Part shown: positions 60,204 through 64,000 of the stretch, in pieces
How positions within the stretch are numbered: the first letter of the stretch is position 1
How the letters are laid out: every line of letters begins with the position of its first letter
Origin: Paradesertivirga superstes
GTDB lineage: Bacteria; Bacteroidota; Bacteroidia; Sphingobacteriales; Sphingobacteriaceae
DNA length: 64,000 bases
Assembly (NCBI RefSeq): GCF_037622515.1
Contig: NZ_JBBJCN010000003.1
Span: 372,001 to 436,000 of the forward strand
Direction of reading: 5' to 3'
Notes under the pieces: model-generated
Database searches by the model: none
What the model was told of the DNA's origin: nothing
The model's input: only the letters and a program-made list of their open reading frames with translations
Position numbers and translations under genes: made by a program

Positions 60204-61553
60204 TTACTTAATCAGGCTGTTTAAGTAAATTTCTATATTGGTATAGAAACTTTTAGCCTGCATCTTCCTTGAATCGGAGGGATCGTCAGGACTTAAGCCG
60301 TTCTTTCTTTCCCAAACATCGGCGATCCCGTCTTTGTCAGAGTCGGCAGGAGCAGGTGCTGACTTCAATTCCGGCCAGCCACCAACGTCATTCTGAGAAT
60401 CAATAATTCCATTATTCGCCTTACCCGAAACAGATACACCATTTCTTACTTCCTGTGTAACGCGAGAATCTACAATATCCCTCCTGAAGCTTGCGCCTGC
60501 GTATTGCAATACCAAATCATAAGCTTTTTGAGCCGTATGCTGTATGATGTCAGCTACCTTAAAAGGAGAATCCTGTTTAACAGAATCCAGATGCTGCGCA
60601 TCGACACCTCCACTCCAGTTGTCTTTGCTGACTGCCGGATTTCCACTTATGACATTATCGGCGATATAAAACTTTCCATAAGGCCGGTAAGGTTCGACAA
60701 GACGGTTCTTCTTATTCGCTTCAGTTGCCCGGCCGGGTCTGAAATAATTGGCAACAATGTTATACCGTCCCTTTTCACCTCCGTAGATGTTGTTATTCGC
60801 CCAGTTATAAATAACATTATTGCGAAAGTCGACCAGTTCATCTGCAGAATTAGGCGTACTGCTGGAGCCACTAAAACGAGGCATTCTGCTATTATGACTT
60901 GCTATTAAGTTATGATGAAATGAAGCTCCCCGTCCTCCCCAGATTCCTCCATAGCCATGATCTCCCTTCTCATGGACAGAATGGTTCAAACTCTCTGATA
61001 TGATGCACCACTGCAACGTAAAATCTTTGTTATTGTAAAAAGAAGCACATTCATCAGTTGCCCAACTCATTGAACAATGATCTATCATTACATTACTCAC
61101 ACCTTTTATTCCGCCGAATGCATCTCCCTGAAATTTTGATTCATCACCCAGACGGAAACGTATGTAACGAATAATCACATTATCGGCCTTAATATTTAAC
61201 GGGTAGTTTTTTAATGTAATACCTTCACCGGGTGCAGACTGCCCTGCAATGGTTATATCCGGATTGTTAATATCCAATTGAGATTGCAAAGCTATTGTTC
61301 CTGATATCGTAAAAATGAGTGTCCTCGGCCCCTTAGCCTGAATTGCTTTTCTTAGGCTTCCCTCACCGTTATCATTAAGGTTTGATACTAATAAAACATC
61401 CCCTCCCCGACCTCCGGTGGTATATTTTCCAAAGCCTTCTGCTCCGGGGAAGGCAATGGCTTCTCTGCTATCCTGACCCGCTTTAGATTGTACCATTTGA
61501 GACGCACAGGAAGTACAAATACCTATTAGTAATAAAAGGAAGATTTTATTCAT
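60204..61553 (-). CDS. Lipoprotein pectate lyase (PL1)
   Basis: Product of 449 aa. Signal IFLLLLIGICTSC with the lipobox Cys at position 16, so probably attached to a membrane. Mature part is a PL1 beta-helix: FPGAEGFGKYTTGGRGGDV, LTIAGQ-like IAGQSAPGEGITLKNYP, IDHCSMSWATDEC and HHNLIASHNSRMPRF. The C-terminus has DSDKDGIADVWERKNGLSP, a Ca-binding type-3-like motif common to this Bacteroidota subgroup. It cleaves de-esterified homogalacturonan by beta-elimination. 132 bases separate it from the upstream pectinesterase gene. Confidence 0.93.
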   Translation of the reverse strand: MNKIFLLLLIGICTSCASQMVQSKAGQDSREAIAFPGAEGFGKYTTGGRGGDVLLVSNLNDNGEGSLRKAIQAKGPRTLIFTISGTIALQSQLDINNPDITIAGQSAPGEGITLKNYPLNIKADNVIIRYIRFRLGDESKFQGDAFGGIKGVSNVMIDHCSMSWATDECASFYNNKDFTLQWCIISESLNHSVHEKGDHGYGGIWGGRGASFHHNLIASHNSRMPRFSGSSSTPNSADELVDFRNNVIYNWANNNIYGGEKGRYNIVANYFRPGRATEANKKNRLVEPYRPYGKFYIADNVISGNPAVSKDNWSGGVDAQHLDSVKQDSPFKVADIIQHTAQKAYDLVLQYAGASFRRDIVDSRVTQEVRNGVSVSGKANNGIIDSQNDVGGWPELKSAPAPADSDKDGIADVWERKNGLSPDDPSDSRKMQAKSFYTNIEIYLNSLIK

Positions 61554-61685
61554 TGTGTGTAATTTTTATTGCCCAGATAGTAAAAATAAATTCGTAATAT
61601 TTAAAACGCACTCCTACGCAATATTGACTTATTAAACACAAAATGGTATATCACACCTCGCATAAATCAAATCGCTTATCGTTTA

Positions 61686-62699
61686 TTAAAAAGGCTTCCA
61701 GGCTCCTAATATTTTAGCAACTGTATAATCCTGCGCCTGAAGCTTTGTTAGCTGGTTCGACCATTTTTGTCTTTTTCCAGGCTTATAACCTTCACCGGTG
61801 CTATTATATTCTGCATAAAAAGCCGTCGTTTCATTAGCGGAATTGTTCCAGTTGTTCCATCCTTCGGACCTGATGTGCTTGCCCATTTCACAATCGATAT
61901 ACACCACATTGGCATAAGGGCGCCACGGTCTTCCTAAATAAACAGATGCATCGTTTGCTATACCTGTTAACTTACAGTTGAGATAAACATATCCGTACTT
62001 TTTACCCTGAGGTGTAGAAGCAGCAGTAACATATCCACCTTTAAGACTATGTATTGTGCAACTCTCAAATACTGCTGTAGAACCTCCGAACATAAAATCT
62101 ACGGTTCCGGCAATGTGACAATTTTTTAAATATTGAGTAGTGTTAACTGCAGCGTAATAGGTATCCTGGTTTCCTAAAAACTTACAATTTCTAAAAGCAG
62201 CAAGGTCTGCCTGTATACTTATAGCTAAAGCCTGGCCGGCATTAATTCCGGCAGAATTTTCAAATGTCAAATTCTCCGCTTTAAAATTTGTTGCTTTAAT
62301 AAATACAGATGAGGATCTCGAGGTACCATACGCTACTCCATTGGGGTCAAGTTTGGATGAGAAATTATCATATGTCAGAATTGTTTTATCAGCACTTTCT
62401 CCTCTAAAATAAATAAAAGTTTTATTCCTGGGAATGGTAACTACCTCTTTATATACTCCCTCTTTAATGTAAATTAGGTAATAAGCAGAAAGGCCTGATG
62501 GCGCAGCATCTACAGCTGCCTGAATTGTTTTAAAATCTCCCGATCCATCAGCAGCCACTACTTTGTCTGGTTTTACACTTAACGCCTCGATTGCCGGATT
62601 TAAACCCGCTAAGGGCTTACTATTACTTGTTTTACAGAAAGAAAACGCTATCAGCGTAAAAGATAACAGCAGGCACCTCTTTATTAATTTAAAAATCAT
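61686..62699 (-). CDS. Pectinesterase (CE8), probable lipoprotein
   Basis: Product of 337 aa. The signal LLLSFTLIAFSFC ends in a lipobox-like FSFC. CE8 motifs: GSGDFKTIQAAVD, GQALAIS, GNQDTYYA, AGTVDFMFGGSTAVFE and LGRPWRPYANVVY. Same activity as the other CE8 gene, but its sequence is clearly diverged. It is 5 bases after the partial pectate lyase gene, so the pair is co-transcribed: methyl-ester removal coupled to lyase cleavage. Confidence 0.93.
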   Translation of the reverse strand: MIFKLIKRCLLLSFTLIAFSFCKTSNSKPLAGLNPAIEALSVKPDKVVAADGSGDFKTIQAAVDAAPSGLSAYYLIYIKEGVYKEVVTIPRNKTFIYFRGESADKTILTYDNFSSKLDPNGVAYGTSRSSSVFIKATNFKAENLTFENSAGINAGQALAISIQADLAAFRNCKFLGNQDTYYAAVNTTQYLKNCHIAGTVDFMFGGSTAVFESCTIHSLKGGYVTAASTPQGKKYGYVYLNCKLTGIANDASVYLGRPWRPYANVVYIDCEMGKHIRSEGWNNWNNSANETTAFYAEYNSTGEGYKPGKRQKWSNQLTKLQAQDYTVAKILGAWKPF

Positions 62700-62704
62700 T
62701 CCCG

Positions 62705-64000
62705 TTAAAATTTAGTCAGGCTATTCAAATACACCTCAATATTTGTATATTCTTTACTCAAAGAATATCCTGAGGAGTCATTTTTCGACAAATTCAGATG
62801 ACGCAATTTTTCCCACTTATCGGGCATACCATCTTTGTCAGTATCAATTGGGGCAGGACCTGATTTTAGCGACGGCCATGCATTTACAGTTTTGGCATAT
62901 TCTGTTCCATGAGGAAATCCACCCTGTACATCAATAAATCTACCTGTCCGACTTTTCACATCCTTGATTATTCGCTGATCAAGAGTGTCACGTTTAAAGC
63001 TGGCGCCCGAATATTGTAAAACATTTTCGTAAGCTTCAGCTGCGGATTGGATAGCTATGCTTTCCGACGGAAACGCCTGCATAAGTTTCGCTTTCTCAGC
63101 ATCCTCTTTAGTGCCTTTTTCCATGATCACCCCTCCCCAGTTGTCTTTGCTTACACCTGGAGATCCGTCAACATAATTTCCGTTGATATAAAATTTCCCA
63201 AAAGGAATTTTATCCGTTTTGTATGGATTGGCGATTCGGTTCAACACATTTTTATTCGTCGACGGACCGAATCTATAATAATTGTTTACAATGTTATAAT
63301 TACCTCCTTCGCCTGCATAAACGTTGTTAGAGCCCCAGTTATAGATTACATTATTTCGGAAATCTACATTCTCAGAAGAGCTGTTTCGAATTCCGTCAAA
63401 ACGCGGTGTCCTGCTGTTGCAATGCGCGAACAGATTATGATGCGCGGAAAGATGTTTTCCGCCCCAAATTCCACCGAAACCGTGATGCTCAAAATCTTTA
63501 TCACCAGTTTCAAAATGATAGGAATAATTTAAGGGTTCTGAAATTAAATTCCATTGAACTGAGGTGCTGTCTCCGGCATAGATTGAAAAGACCTCATCTG
63601 TACTCCAGCTTATACTGCAATGGTCAATAATGATATTTTTCCGGCGTGTGCCACTTAAGGCATCGTCCGAGCCAGCCCCGTTTACCATACCCTTATTCTG
63701 ATACCTGTCACCCATACGAAATCGTAAATAACGCACGATAATATTGTTCCCGGATATGCTAACGGGATAATCTGCCAGGCATATCCCATCTCCAGGGGCA
63801 GTCTGCCCCGCAATTGTTACATCTCCCTTAATAGATAGCGGAGAAATTAAATGAATGGTCCCCGAAACAGCAAAAACAATTACCCGCGGCCCTGAAAAGC
63901 CTACCGCTGCCCGAAGACTGCCTTCACCTGCATCATTAAGATTTGAAACTGTAATCACTTTACCACCCCTACCGCCGGTTGTGAATTTGCCGAATCCTTC
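62705..64000 (-). CDS. Pectate lyase (PL1), 5' end outside window
   Basis: The frame is open to base 64000; about 431 residues seen, beginning EGFGKFTTGGRGGKVITV, so only the signal peptide and a few residues (FPGA) are missing. PL1 motifs: AGQTAPGDGICLADYP, IIDHCSISWSTDEVFS, GGIWGGKHLSAHHNLFAH. C-terminus has DTDKDGMPDKWEKL. It is a relative of the PL1 at 60204-61553 and of the N-terminal part of the giant lyase at 23482-28437, so this window has three PL1 enzymes of one subgroup. Confidence 0.93.
   Translation of the reverse strand, partial: EGFGKFTTGGRGGKVITVSNLNDAGEGSLRAAVGFSGPRVIVFAVSGTIHLISPLSIKGDVTIAGQTAPGDGICLADYPVSISGNNIIVRYLRFRMGDRYQNKGMVNGAGSDDALSGTRRKNIIIDHCSISWSTDEVFSIYAGDSTSVQWNLISEPLNYSYHFETGDKDFEHHGFGGIWGGKHLSAHHNLFAHCNSRTPRFDGIRNSSSENVDFRNNVIYNWGSNNVYAGEGGNYNIVNNYYRFGPSTNKNVLNRIANPYKTDKIPFGKFYINGNYVDGSPGVSKDNWGGVIMEKGTKEDAEKAKLMQAFPSESIAIQSAAEAYENVLQYSGASFKRDTLDQRIIKDVKSRTGRFIDVQGGFPHGTEYAKTVNAWPSLKSGPAPIDTDKDGMPDKWEKLRHLNLSKNDSSGYSLSKEYTNIEVYLNSLTKF

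Overview
The window looks like a chromosomal segment from a Bacteroidota plant-polysaccharide degrader, most likely a Sphingobacteriaceae genus such as Pedobacter or Mucilaginibacter. Support comes from a type IX secretion (T9SS) sorting domain, many SPI and lipoprotein signal peptides on polysaccharidases, a YhcH-type protein, Bacteroidota-style uronate genes, A/T-rich intergenic DNA and weak ribosome binding sites. The placement rests on gene content only; there is no rRNA in the window.

Left part (1-9505): the end of a GH94-type enzyme. Then a tightly coupled five-gene stressosome-type switch (RsbR, RsbS, RsbT, SpoIIE/PP2C phosphatase, histidine kinase). Then a 43-residue Lys-rich protein and a large CheB-CheR-PAS-histidine kinase fusion. 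Next (9653-13310, minus strand) come an OmpA-family outer-membrane protein and a lipoprotein with InlB-type repeats and an ice-binding-like DUF3494 domain.

Glucuronoxylan block (14040-23414): a Na+/sugar symporter, a GH43-like enzyme and an Ldh2-family dehydrogenase are transcribed leftward. They diverge from a LacI regulator, a GH67 alpha-glucuronidase, an SDR-type fructuronate reductase (uxuB) and mannonate dehydratase (uxuA). A LacI-type palindrome lies in the divergent promoter.

Pectin block (23482-64000): a giant multidomain T9SS pectate lyase, a GapN-like dehydrogenase, ExuT, KDPG aldolase, KDG kinase and YhcH. Then a short atypical stretch (34.4-35.2 kb). Then a seven-gene leftward operon (GH28, GH105 fusion, UxaA-like dehydratase, uxaC, second sugar kinase, uxaB, uxaA). 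Then an esterase and a pectinesterase, divergent from GH2 and GH95 enzymes; a CE7-like esterase; a Tat-type GH28; kduD-kduI; another SDR; and a lyase/esterase group that runs off the right edge.

Together the enzymes strip methyl and acetyl esters, cut polygalacturonan/rhamnogalacturonan and glucuronoxylan side chains, and send galacturonate (uxaC-uxaB-uxaA), glucuronate (uxaC-uxuB-uxuA) and unsaturated uronates (kduI-kduD) to 2-keto-3-deoxygluconate (KDG). KDG kinases and Eda then yield pyruvate and glyceraldehyde-3-phosphate. Four pectin promoters share an asymmetric 13-base motif, GCAATCGTTCCCG, which I read as the operator of a pectin regulator that is not encoded in the window. No SusC/SusD pair is present.
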